A stretch of DNA of 10,367 nucleotides from Halovivax sp. Lineage in GTDB: Archaea; Halobacteriota; Halobacteria; Halobacteriales; Natrialbaceae. The position numbers and the translations under genes are program-made. This document shows, one piece after another, positions 1 to 5,892 of the stretch (positions within the stretch are counted from its first letter, which is position 1; each line of letters opens with the position of its first letter). The notes beneath the pieces were generated by a model. It worked only from the letters and a program-made list of their open reading frames with translations, searched no databases and had not been told where the DNA came from. The stretch covers positions 1-10,367 of the forward strand of contig SKPV01000272.1 of assembly GCA_007119345.1 (NCBI GenBank), given 5' to 3'.

Positions 1-148
1 CGACGAGGGCGCCCGCGGACCACGCGACCGGGGCGGTCGAGACGGCGGGCGCGAGGGCGACGAGGCCGACCGCCGAGCCGACCGCGGCGAGCCCTACCGT
101 CGCCCGGGGGTCCTCGAGGCGTTCCCAGCGCGAGCGGCGGGCGGGCAT
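1..148 (-). CDS. N-terminal fragment of a probable membrane protein (runs off the window)
   Basis: A minus-strand frame opens with ATG at 148-146 and stays open to the left edge, giving 49 visible residues that begin MPARRSRWERLEDPRATVGL. Almost every codon ends in G or C, as in the sure genes here. A basic, Trp-containing N-terminus is followed by a long Ala/Val/Leu/Gly stretch from about residue 18 that would fit one or two transmembrane helices, with the positive N-terminus inside the cell. I do not recognise the family and the rest of the gene is missing, so no function is assigned. It lies downstream of mutS on the same strand, about 325 bp after the mutS stop, so it is probably transcribed separately. 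I see no clear TATA element about 28 nt upstream. The call rests on codon bias and hydrophobic pattern only. Confidence 0.6.
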   Translation of the reverse strand, partial: MPARRSRWERLEDPRATVGLAAVGSAVGLVALAPAVSTAPVAWSAGALV

Positions 149-251
149 GCGTCCGACGTCCACGCCCCCGCCGTTCGGTCTTTCGGTGATCGGGGGTCGT
201 TCCGGTCCGCAGCCGTCGTCGCGGAGCCGTCGTTCGTGCGAATTCGGAGCG

Positions 252-269
252 CGAAAACGTTCGAAAACG
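252..269. repeat. 10-bp-period direct repeat with A/T tracts between mutS and the left-edge gene
   Basis: The octamer cgaaaacg occurs at 252-259 and again at 262-269, in one of the few A/T-richer patches of the 149-472 gap. On the minus strand it reads as two GTTTTC blocks about 200 nt past the mutS stop. T-rich blocks of this kind can end archaeal transcripts, so a terminator role is possible; a binding site for a regulator of the left-edge gene is an alternative. Nothing in the sequence decides between them. Confidence 0.3.
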
Positions 270-370
270 CACATTCTCGCGTACCGACGGGCGAGCGGGC
301 GACCGTCCCGTCGCGGCGGCGACGCTCGCGGGGAAGCTGCGGTACCGTCACCGCGGGCGTGCGAGCCGTT

Positions 371-450
371 CGAAGACGGCGACGCGCAATCGAAGACGGC
401 GACGCGTAATCGAAGACGGCGACGCGTAATCGAAGACGGCGACGCGCAAG
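371..450. repeat. 20-bp tandem repeat, four copies, just downstream of mutS
   Basis: The unit cgaagacggcgacgcgtaat starts at 371, 391, 411 and 431. The middle two copies are identical; the first has c for t at unit position 17, and the last also ends in g instead of t. There are no spacers, so this is a plain tandem array and not CRISPR. It begins 23 bp past the mutS stop codon (473-475) and would lie in the mutS 3' untranslated region. The rest of the 149-472 gap holds only a small A/T-rich direct repeat and no gene I can support. Confidence 0.95.
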
Positions 451-472
451 CGCCCGTCGACCCGCTCCGGCG

Positions 473-3337
473 CTAGGACCGCTCGCGCCCCTCGCCTTCG
501 ACCAGCTCCTGCAACGCGGCGAGCTCGTTCAGCGCTTCGACGGGCGTCGTGGTCCCCAGATCCAGGTTCTCGAGGCGCTCGACCAGCGTCGCCAGGTCGC
601 CGACGCCGTCGGCGGCGCGGGGGTTCCCCGCGATCTCGGTTCGCGCGCCTTCGGCGGTAGCGCCGTCGGTACTCGGTTCGTCGCCGGGGACGGTATCGAC
701 GGATTCCTCGTCCGCCAGCAGCTCCCGAGTGCGCTCGACCACGGTGTCGGGCACGCCGGCCTCGGCGGCCACGTCGACCCCGTAGGAGGCCGTCGCCGCG
801 CCCTCGGCGATCTCGTGGTCGAAGCGCACTTCGCCGTCGACCTGGCGAGCGGAGAAGTGCAGGTTCCTCGCCCGCGGGAGGGCGTCGGCGACGGCGGTCA
901 GGTCGTGGTGGTGGGTCGCGAACAGCGTCGTCGCGCCGACCTCGTCGTGGACGTGTTCGATCACGGCGCGGGCGATCGCCTCCCCGTCGGCCGTCGAGGT
1001 GCCCCGCCCCACCTCGTCGAGCAGCACCAGCGAGTCCTCGGTGGCGCCGGCGAGGATGTCGGCGACCTCGGTCATCTCGACCATGAACGTCGAGCGGCCC
1101 CCCGCGATGTCGTCGCTGGAGCCGACGCGGGTGAAGACGCGGTCGACGATCGGCAGGCGCGCCGACGCGGCGGGGACGAACGAGCCCGCCTGCGCGAGCA
1201 CCGTCAGCAGCGCGATCTGGCGGACGTACGTCGACTTGCCGCTCATGTTCGGCCCCGTGATGACCGCGACCTCGCCGCGGTCGAGGTCGGCGTCGTTGGG
1301 GACGAACGACTCCCGCGTGCGCTCGACGACGGGGTGGCGCCCGCCCGCGATCTCGACGCGATCCGCGCCGACCTCGGGTCGGACGTAGCCGTACCGAGCG
1401 GCGACCTCGGCGAGGGCGACGAGCGCGTCGAGCCGAGCGAGCGCGCCCGCGAGCGCCTGCACGCGTTCGGTCTCCGCGGCGACGGCGTCGCGCACGTCGA
1501 CGAACAGCTCGTACTCCAGGTCGTCGGCGCGGCCTTCGGCCCGGTGGATCTCCTCCTCGCGCTCCTTGAGTTCGGGCGTGTAGAACCGCTCGGCGTTCTT
1601 CAGGGTCTGTCGGCGGTGGTACGCCTCGGGGACGGCCTCGAGGTTCGGGTCGGTCACCTCGATGTAGTAGCCGTGGACGGCGTTGTGGCCGACCTTCAGC
1701 GAGTCGATGCCGGTTCGATCGCGCTCGCGGGCCTCGAGCTCGTCGATCCACGCCTTCCCCGCGCGCTCGGTCGCGCGCAGCTCGTCGAGCTCGTCGCTGT
1801 AACCCTCGCGGATGACGCCGCCCTCGGTGAGTTCGACGGGCGGGTCCGCGGCGATCGCCGCGCCGATCTCCTCGCGGACGTCCGCGAGCGGGTCCAGCTC
1901 GTCGCGCAGCTCCCGGAGGGGCGGCGACTCGACGTCGCCCAGGGCCTCGCGGACGTCCGGCACGACCGCGAGGGTGGCCCGCAGCGCCCGCAGGTCGCGG
2001 GCGTTCGCCCGGCCGCGCGAGACGCGGGAGACGAGCCGTTCGAGGTCGTAGACCCCGGCGAGCAGCTCGGCCAGCCGTTCGCGGGCGGCGACGTCGCCTT
2101 TCAGCTCGCCGACCGCCTCGTGGCGCGCGCCGATGCGGTCCTCGTCGAGCAGCGGTCGGCGCAGCCAGTCGGTCAGCTCCCGGCGGCCGAGCGCGGAGGC
2201 GGTCTCGTCGACCACGTCGACGAGCGCGCCACCCTCGACGCCGCGGACCGACCGTCGCTCGAACAGTTCGAGACTCCGCAGGGCGACGGCGTCGAGCAGC
2301 AGGTACTCGCGCGGGTCGTACCGGGTGACGTGGGTGATGTACTCGAGGCGACCCCGCTCGCCGTCCCCGGCGGGAGCGTCCTCTTCCGCCGGCGCGTCGT
2401 CGTCCGCCAGTGCGTCGTCGTCCGCCAGCGCGTCCTCTTCCGCCGGCGCGTCCTCTTCCGCCGGCGCGTGCTCTTCCGCCGGCGCGTCGTCGTCCGCCCC
2501 GGGTTCGGTCCTCGGGTCGTAGCCGCCGCGGGCGTACTCGGCGTAGGCGAGGAGCGCGCCGCAGGCGCGGATCTCGGCTTCGCCCGCCAGCAGGCCGTCC
2601 GGGTCGCCGAAGTAGTTGGCCACCTTCTCGGCCGCCCGCTCGCGCTCGAAGGCGGCGGGGTCGGAGGACGTCACCGCGCAGTCGGGCCCGAAGGCGCCCC
2701 GGAGGGATTCGGGGACGTCGGGACCGACCACGGCCTCGGCCGGGGCGAACCGGCTCGCCTCGTCGCGGACGCCCGCGCGGTCGGGGAGGCTCGTCGCGTA
2801 GCAGTCGCCGGTCGAGACGTCGAGCAGCGCGAGCCCGTACGCGCCGTCGGATCCCCGATCCGACGAGGATCGGCTCGCGACGCTCGCCTCGCCGCCGCCA
2901 TCGCGGGCGAGCGCGGCCACGAAGGTGTGGTCGGCGCCGTCGAGGAGCTCGTCCTCGGTGAGCGTTCCGGGGGTGAGCACTCGGGTGACTCGCCGGTCGG
3001 CGACGCCCGAGACCTGGGTGGGGTCCTCGACCTGCTCGGCGACGGCGACGCGGTAGCCCGCCTCCAGCAGCGTCTCGACGTAGCGCTCGGCGTTGTCGAC
3101 GGGAATGCCGGTCATCGCGTACTCGCCGGAGTTGTCCTCCCGGCTCGTCAGGGTGACCTCGCAGGTCCTGGAGAGGACTTCCGCCGCCTCGCAGAACGCC
3201 TTGTAGAAGTCCCCCACGTGGAAGAGCACGAGGCAGTCGTCGTAGCGTCGGCAGGCCTCGACGTACTGGCGCATCATCGGCGTGAGCGCCGCCTCGTTCT
3301 CGACCATCGCCTCGGGTGGGCCCAGCGCCGCGTCCAT
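473..3337 (-). CDS. mutS: DNA mismatch repair ATPase MutS (MutS1 type)
   Basis: MutS recognises mispaired and looped bases in DNA and uses ATP to signal repair, acting as a cytoplasmic dimer. The product has 954 residues, longer than the usual 850 to 900. Visible parts: mismatch-binding domain I (about 20-125, with FHVGDFYKAF at 39-48), connector (135-260), core and clamp (about 335-640), and the ATPase with Walker A GPNMSGKST at 695-703, Walker B LVLLDE at 770-775, GRGTSTADG at 777-785 and ATHHHDL at 807-813. A C-terminal helical segment contains TPVEALNELAALQEL (931-945). I chose the ATG at 3337 because MDAALGPPEAM resembles haloarchaeal MutS starts and a TATA-like box lies 28 nt upstream; the frame stays open to an ATG at 3493, but that extension reads through intergenic repeats. 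Two oddities: Lys46 replaces the Glu of the Phe-x-Glu mismatch wedge, and an acidic hexapeptide repeat sits at 282-324. No mutL is visible in the window. Confidence 0.96.
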   Translation of the reverse strand: MDAALGPPEAMVENEAALTPMMRQYVEACRRYDDCLVLFHVGDFYKAFCEAAEVLSRTCEVTLTSREDNSGEYAMTGIPVDNAERYVETLLEAGYRVAVAEQVEDPTQVSGVADRRVTRVLTPGTLTEDELLDGADHTFVAALARDGGGEASVASRSSSDRGSDGAYGLALLDVSTGDCYATSLPDRAGVRDEASRFAPAEAVVGPDVPESLRGAFGPDCAVTSSDPAAFERERAAEKVANYFGDPDGLLAGEAEIRACGALLAYAEYARGGYDPRTEPGADDDAPAEEHAPAEEDAPAEEDALADDDALADDDAPAEEDAPAGDGERGRLEYITHVTRYDPREYLLLDAVALRSLELFERRSVRGVEGGALVDVVDETASALGRRELTDWLRRPLLDEDRIGARHEAVGELKGDVAARERLAELLAGVYDLERLVSRVSRGRANARDLRALRATLAVVPDVREALGDVESPPLRELRDELDPLADVREEIGAAIAADPPVELTEGGVIREGYSDELDELRATERAGKAWIDELEARERDRTGIDSLKVGHNAVHGYYIEVTDPNLEAVPEAYHRRQTLKNAERFYTPELKEREEEIHRAEGRADDLEYELFVDVRDAVAAETERVQALAGALARLDALVALAEVAARYGYVRPEVGADRVEIAGGRHPVVERTRESFVPNDADLDRGEVAVITGPNMSGKSTYVRQIALLTVLAQAGSFVPAASARLPIVDRVFTRVGSSDDIAGGRSTFMVEMTEVADILAGATEDSLVLLDEVGRGTSTADGEAIARAVIEHVHDEVGATTLFATHHHDLTAVADALPRARNLHFSARQVDGEVRFDHEIAEGAATASYGVDVAAEAGVPDTVVERTRELLADEESVDTVPGDEPSTDGATAEGARTEIAGNPRAADGVGDLATLVERLENLDLGTTTPVEALNELAALQELVEGEGRERS
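2366..2494 (-). repeat. 18-bp in-frame tandem repeat encoding an acidic hexapeptide in MutS
   Basis: About seven units of 18 bp (plus-strand consensus gcgtcctcttccgccggc, with cgtcgtcgtccgccag-type variants) encode successive hexapeptides such as APAEED, ALADDD and APAEEH at MutS residues 282-324. Six full units occupy 2378-2485. The array falls between the connector domain (ends near AYAEYARGG, 264-272) and the core domain (restarts near ITHVTRYDP, 334-342), where MutS proteins normally have only a short linker. The period is a multiple of three, so gain or loss of units would change linker length without a frameshift. Confidence 0.93.
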
Positions 3338-3362
3338 GAGCGAAATCGGGATTTCGGCGGGC

Positions 3363-3368
3363 AAATAT
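3363..3368 (-). promoter_or_regulatory. TATA-like box of mutS
   Basis: The minus strand reads ATATTT, centred 28 nt before the chosen mutS ATG. That spacing puts the expected start of transcription on or next to the start codon, as in leaderless haloarchaeal mRNAs. It supports the 3337 start over the upstream in-frame ATG at 3493. Confidence 0.55.
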
Positions 3369-3380
3369 GTGGCGGGTTGC

Positions 3381-3468
3381 GAGGCGCCGCAGGCGCCTCG
3401 GTGTTGCGAACGGGGAGCGGTGCGAGGATCGAGCGAAGCGAGATCCTCGGTGTTGCGAACGGGGAGCG
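3381..3468. repeat. Intergenic element: two hairpin + direct-repeat units between usp and mutS
   Basis: Two units follow each other with a 49-bp period. Each has an inverted repeat followed by the same 24-bp sequence (3396-3419 and 3445-3468, core ggtgttgcgaacggggagcg). The first hairpin has perfect 8-bp arms gaggcgcc/ggcgcctc (3381-3388 and 3392-3399) with a 3-nt loop; the second has 7-bp arms gaggatc/gatcctc (3424-3430 and 3442-3448) with an 11-nt loop. The rest of the 3338-3580 gap continues with degenerate gcgaacgg/gagcgaagcga-type words and no gene. It may act as the usp 3' end or upstream of the mutS promoter, or be a dispersed haloarchaeal repeat; function is unknown. Confidence 0.85.
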
Positions 3469-3580
3469 AAGCGACCCGCGAGCAGGGAGCCACGAGCCGC
3501 GAGGTGCGAACGATGCGAGACTTCGGAAGTGTGAACGGCGAACGGAGCGGGCGGCTCGGAGATGCGAAGGCGGGGCGCCC

Positions 3581-3997
3581 TCAGCGGACCACGGTAACCG
3601 GAACCGCCGCCCGCCGGACCACCGTCTCGGCGACGCTGCCGAGCAGCACCCTGGCGACGCCCTCCCGGCCGTGGTTCCCGACCACGACGTGGTCGACGTC
3701 GTGCTCGTCGGCGAATCGGACGATCTCGCGGGCGGGCATCCCGACGGCGGTCTCCACGCGGAGGTCGAGATCCGCCGGGTCGAGGACGTCATCGACGTCC
3801 GTCGAGAGCTCCGTCCTCGCCTCGTCGCGCAGCTCCTTGAGCTTCTCTCGGGCGAGCTCGAACCCCGCTTCCGTGGCGCCGTCGGCCGCCTCGATCACCC
3901 GGAGCAGGACGAACTCCTCGTCGGGAAACTCGCGGACCGCGTGGCGGAGCGCCTTCTGGGACGGTTCGGAGCCGTCGAACGCGACGAGGACGGTCAT
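3581..3997 (-). CDS. Universal stress protein, UspA family, single domain
   Basis: This 138-residue protein is a complete single Usp domain, the usual length for the family. Usp proteins are cytoplasmic dimers that mostly bind ATP and help cells through stress; the molecular job of this one cannot be read from the sequence. The strand-1 signature MTVLVAFDGSEPS (Asp8) is present, and near the C-terminus the nucleotide motif G-x2-G-x9-G-S is intact (Gly107, Gly110, Gly120, Ser121), so an ATP-binding member is expected. The final strand VPVTVVR is typical. The start is well set: the family begins at this Met and a TATA-like box lies about 28 nt upstream. The gene is followed by the repeat-filled gap before mutS and preceded by hjc with 67 bp between, and appears to have its own promoter. 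Confidence 0.95.
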   Translation of the reverse strand: MTVLVAFDGSEPSQKALRHAVREFPDEEFVLLRVIEAADGATEAGFELAREKLKELRDEARTELSTDVDDVLDPADLDLRVETAVGMPAREIVRFADEHDVDHVVVGNHGREGVARVLLGSVAETVVRRAAVPVTVVR

Positions 3998-4022
3998 GGG
4001 CGAGGCTTGGACGGCCAGCGGC

Positions 4023-4028
4023 GAATAT
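4023..4028 (-). promoter_or_regulatory. TATA-like box of the usp gene
   Basis: The minus strand reads ATATTC, centred about 28 nt before the usp ATG at 3997. It is one of few A/T-rich hexamers in the 67-bp gap between hjc and usp, and its spacing fits a leaderless transcript, so usp need not depend on read-through from hjc. Confidence 0.55.
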
Positions 4029-4064
4029 GGTTCGGTCCGCCGGGCGAGCGCCGGTCCGGTCCGA

Positions 4065-4592
4065 CTACTCCAGCAGCTCCGCCGCCTCCTCGACGTCCAT
4101 CACGCCCTGCTCGACGGCGTTGAGGACGCGGACGATCTCGGGATCGGGGCCGGGGTCGCTCCCGCCGTCGGCGCCCACCTGGTCGAGGGTCACCTTCTCG
4201 CTCTCGCCGACGAACTCGGCGAAGTCGGTGCCGTCGGCGATGGCGGTCTCCTTCTTGACGCGGTAGTTGCCGCCGTCGGTGTGGTGGAGGTCGCCGGGGT
4301 GAAAGAAGTACCAGTCCTCGCGGTCGAACCGGACGCCGATGCGGGGTTTGGCGCCGAAGTTGCGCGCGAAGTAGATCAGCGCCTCGACCTCCTCGCCGGA
4401 GAGGTAGATGGGCTTGTCGGCGCTCGACTTGGCCTCGATCGCGTAGAACCGGTCGCCGTCGCCGGCCAGCACGTCGGGAAGCTCGCGCTCGGTCGCCGAG
4501 CCGCTGGCGGGCGCGCGCATCACCGCGAACCCGGCCTCGTCGAGGCGATTGACGAGCTCGCGCTCGCGCCGATCGCCCTTCGCCTGGGACAT
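4065..4592 (-). CDS. hjc: Archaeal Holliday junction resolvase Hjc
   Basis: Hjc is the archaeal endonuclease that cuts four-way DNA junctions during recombination and fork repair, acting as a dimer. The 175-residue product shows the PD-(D/E)xK nuclease core: KGDRRERELV (5-14, with Glu10 as the likely first metal ligand), PD at 39-40 (Asp40) and IEAK at 52-55 (Glu53, Lys55), then IYFARNFGAKPRIGVRF (73-89) and WYFFHP (94-99), which fit the rest of the fold. The start MSQAKGDRRERE was chosen because it matches the family N-terminus and has a TATA-like box about 27 nt upstream; an in-frame ATG nine codons earlier falls inside that box. The protein is longer than minimal Hjc: after about residue 138 come a Gly/Asp/Pro linker and a short helical tail (151-175, EIVRVLNAVEQGVMDVEEAAELLE-type pattern). 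Confidence 0.95.
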   Translation of the reverse strand: MSQAKGDRRERELVNRLDEAGFAVMRAPASGSATERELPDVLAGDGDRFYAIEAKSSADKPIYLSGEEVEALIYFARNFGAKPRIGVRFDREDWYFFHPGDLHHTDGGNYRVKKETAIADGTDFAEFVGESEKVTLDQVGADGGSDPGPDPEIVRVLNAVEQGVMDVEEAAELLE

Positions 4593-4616
4593 GGGACTAC
4601 CTCGCCGCCGGGTCCT

Positions 4617-4622
4617 CATAAA
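4617..4622 (-). promoter_or_regulatory. TATA-like box of hjc
   Basis: The minus strand reads TTTATG, centred about 27 nt before the hjc ATG at 4592, in an otherwise G+C-rich gap. The spacing matches those in front of mutS and usp. Confidence 0.55.
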
Positions 4623-4713
4623 CGGGTCGACACCGGCGGGCGGCGTCGGGGCCGGTCGTCGGCGCCGTCGACCGCCGTCCGTCGGGACCGCGCGGACGGG
4701 AACGACGCTCCTC

Positions 4714-4842
4714 GCGAGGGCGTGGACTCGGTCGGAACGCGAGGGCGGCTATCGATGCGAAAGCGCCGACTCGATCAGAACGCGAGGTCGGCCATCGTCG
4801 CGAAAGCGCCGACTCGATCAGAACGCGAGGCCGGCCATCGTC
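4714..4842. repeat. 43-bp tandem repeat, three copies, spanning the stop codon of the CPBP gene
   Basis: Copies lie at 4714-4756, 4757-4799 and 4800-4842, each exactly 43 bp. The second and third differ at one base (t or c at unit position 32); the first is more diverged. Each unit contains a form of gactcgatcagaacgcgag. The third copy holds the last codons and stop (4818-4820) of the CPBP protease gene; the second carries an intact duplicate of that 3' tail and stop, and the first a decayed one. The direction of decay suggests that the gene end was duplicated outward. The gap 4593-4817 contains this array, the hjc promoter and nothing else I can support. Confidence 0.93.
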
Positions 4843-5639
4843 GCGAGGGCGTCGGCGGGCGTCTCCACCTCGTCGATCACGCCCGTCATCGAGAGGTACA
4901 GCAGCACCCAGATGAACGAGTTGTAGACGGCGTGGGCGAGCGTGGGGACGACGAGGTTGTCCGTCACCGCGTAGACGTAGCCGAAGATGACGCCGCCGCC
5001 GAAGACGATGGTCAGCGGGACGGCGACCGCGAGCGCCGAGTCCGCGAACACCGCGAAGACGGGCGCGTGAACGATCGCGAAGATCGCGCTCGCCACGATC
5101 ACGGCGATCGGTCGGTCGAACGCGTCGTACAGGCGCTTCTGGATCACGTTCCGGAAGAGGAACTCCTCGGCGGGCGCGTTGAACAGGAAGGCGATCGCGA
5201 TCAGGATCGGGATCATGCGCACGTCGTCGCCGACGAACTGGACGACCCCGGAGTCGGCGGCCGGCAGGTTGCCCAGCGCGATCGCGGCGACGGCCGCGAC
5301 GTAGAGGAGGAGGGAGGCGACGATCCCGAGGCCCGCGAACAGCCAGTCGCGTCTCGTCGGGATCCGGAGGTCGACGTACTCCCAGCCGCGGTCGGTGTAG
5401 GACAGGTAGATGGCCCCCGCGGCCGCCATTCCCACGAAATTCAGGACGAAGAACGCCGTCCGGAATCCGATCGTCGCCTCGGCCGGCTCGTCGAACAGCG
5501 CCGGTTCGAGCGCCACCACGGGCAGCGTCGTCAGCTCGGCGACGAGGATCCCGAAGAGGGTGAGTCCGAACGCGACGAGCACCGCGCGGAGGGGCCTGCC
5601 GTCTCGCGTCCCGGACGAGACGGTCTGCTGGTCGCTCAT
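4818..5639 (-). CDS. CPBP-family intramembrane metalloprotease (CAAX prenyl protease 2/Abi type)
   Basis: This 273-residue integral membrane protein belongs to the CPBP group, which includes Rce1-type CAAX proteases and bacteriocin-immunity proteins; the archaeal substrates are mostly unknown. Hydrophobic segments suggest about seven or eight membrane helices (near 18-42, 58-80, 98-122, 142-155, 178-196, 201-223 and 228-252). The three conserved motifs are intact: EEFLFR (Glu158, Glu159, Arg163), FAIVH (Phe187 to His191) and HAVYN (His236 to Asn240), so an active metalloprotease is likely. The start MSDQQTVSS was chosen because the frame upstream reads through the intergenic repeat array and has no membrane-protein character. 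No clear TATA element lies 28 nt upstream, but a short inverted repeat abuts the start. The coding end lies inside a 43-bp tandem repeat. Confidence 0.92.
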   Translation of the reverse strand: MSDQQTVSSGTRDGRPLRAVLVAFGLTLFGILVAELTTLPVVALEPALFDEPAEATIGFRTAFFVLNFVGMAAAGAIYLSYTDRGWEYVDLRIPTRRDWLFAGLGIVASLLLYVAAVAAIALGNLPAADSGVVQFVGDDVRMIPILIAIAFLFNAPAEEFLFRNVIQKRLYDAFDRPIAVIVASAIFAIVHAPVFAVFADSALAVAVPLTIVFGGGVIFGYVYAVTDNLVVPTLAHAVYNSFIWVLLYLSMTGVIDEVETPADALATMAGLAF

Positions 5640-5640
5640 A

Positions 5641-5656
5641 CCGGATCGTTTTCCGG
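5641..5656. promoter_or_regulatory. Short inverted repeat abutting the CPBP start codon
   Basis: The arms ccgga (5641-5645) and tccgg (5652-5656) flank a 6-nt T-rich centre, one base upstream of the CPBP ATG. It could be an operator or a 5' mRNA hairpin, but 5-bp arms arise easily by chance in DNA this rich in G+C. Confidence 0.25.
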
Positions 5657-5715
5657 CCTGGCTCTTGGGCGTTCCTTTCTGCGCCGACGGTGCCGGTGCT
5701 CGATCGGTCGGGCGG

Positions 5716-5864
5716 GCGGCCGATGTCGACCGTCCCCCTCGACTCGACTGCGCGCCTCGCGCATTCGAGCGGCCGGTGGCGGACTGTCTCTCGACCCGAC
5801 TGCGCGCCTCGCGCATTCGAGCGGCCGGTGTCGACCGTCCCTCTCGACCCGACTGCGCGCCTCG
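5716..5864. repeat. 52-53-bp tandem repeat, almost three copies, downstream of the PAS/Bat gene
   Basis: Units start at 5716 (53 bp), 5769 (52 bp) and 5821 (44 bp matched, then diverging). All begin gcggccg and share cgactgcgcgcctcg. The first two units carry a perfect 6-bp stem tgcgcg/cgcgca around a 3-nt loop (5749-5763 and 5801-5815), which the third has lost. On the minus strand the array starts about 28 nt past the regulator's stop codon and would lie in its 3' untranslated region, so the paired stems could form the transcript end. The gap 5640-5892 holds no gene I can support. Confidence 0.9.
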
Positions 5865-5892
5865 GTCGGGTCGCCCCGCTCGACCCCGTCTC

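Noticed and set aside
371..450. CRISPR array
   Set aside because: The 20-bp units abut without spacers, and no cas genes are visible.
3338..3493. 52-residue N-terminal extension of MutS from the ATG at 3493
   Set aside because: It reads through hairpins and direct repeats and through the TATA-like box, and does not look like MutS; the start at 3337 fits the family and the promoter.
815..4123. Very long open frame on the plus strand opposite mutS and usp (about 1100 codons)
   Set aside because: It is antisense to clear MutS and Usp frames, crosses their gaps, and has low-complexity Arg/Val/Gly-rich content. Such shadows are normal in DNA this rich in G+C.
3581..4592. usp and hjc as a two-gene operon
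   Set aside because: There is a 67-bp gap with a well-placed TATA-like box for usp; co-transcription is possible but not supported by the sequence.
4818..5639. CPBP protein as a defence (abortive infection) gene
   Set aside because: The family includes proteins labelled Abi, but no defence or toxin genes surround it and the neighbours are housekeeping repair and stress genes.
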